From NCBI GenBank assembly GCA_964432925.1, contig CAYSPM010000148.1, forward strand, positions 1-6,467: a stretch of DNA of 6,467 nucleotides. Direction: 5' to 3'. Origin of the DNA: CAYNTC01 sp964432925. Lineage in GTDB: Bacteria; Planctomycetota; Phycisphaerae; Sedimentisphaerales; Anaerobacaceae. The translations under genes were made by a program, and so were the position numbers. Of the stretch, positions 6,439 through 6,467 are shown piece after piece (the stretch's first letter is position 1; each line of letters begins with the position of its first letter). The notes below the pieces were generated by a model. It did not search any database and was not told where the DNA came from. It saw nothing but the letters and a program-made list of their open reading frames with translations.

Positions 6439-6467
6439 AAAATTGCCTGAAAAATGAGTAAAAAAAC

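Noticed and set aside
129..6453. The 10-mer TGCCTGAAAA near both ends of the window (129-138 and 6444-6453), considered as direct repeats flanking a mobile unit.
   Set aside because: Repeated 10-mers are expected by chance many times in 6.5 kb, there is no transposase or integrase, and the matches do not extend.

Overview
All five confident genes lie on the minus strand, so the biological reading order runs from the right edge to the left. Base composition is moderate. I saw no RNA gene, insertion sequence, CRISPR array or integration scar. The host looks like a Gram-negative-type bacterium. The style of the ECF sigma/zinc-finger anti-sigma pair and of the Hsp70 cassette reminds me of Planctomycetota (Phycisphaerae-like lineages). 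That is an impression from family resemblance, not something the window proves.

Right part (5284-6377): an ECF-type RNA polymerase sigma factor is followed after 14 bases by a small single-pass membrane protein. The latter carries an HxxxCxxC zinc-finger anti-sigma motif. Together they form a classic envelope-signalling pair. The 274-base gap to the left (5010-5283) holds a possible promoter but no credible gene.

Centre and left (306-5009): three tightly spaced genes form what appears to be a complete, self-contained Hsp70 chaperone machine placed at the membrane. In transcription order they are: (1) a 505-residue protein with two membrane segments, a coiled coil and a C-terminal GrpE-type nucleotide-exchange domain; (2) a 515-residue Hsp70/DnaK-type ATPase with an intact nucleotide-binding domain and a beta substrate domain but no helical lid; (3) a 517-residue membrane-anchored protein with a beta-rich middle domain, a TerB-like helical domain and a C-terminal J-like domain that lacks the HPD tripeptide. 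The order membrane GrpE, Hsp70, membrane TerB/J suggests that both co-factors are fixed in the membrane and recruit the soluble ATPase there.

This cassette is the most interesting content of the window. Its substrate is unknown, and whether the neighbouring sigma factor controls it cannot be decided from this sequence. The leftmost 305 bases hold no supported gene, only short inverted repeats and a weak candidate terminator.
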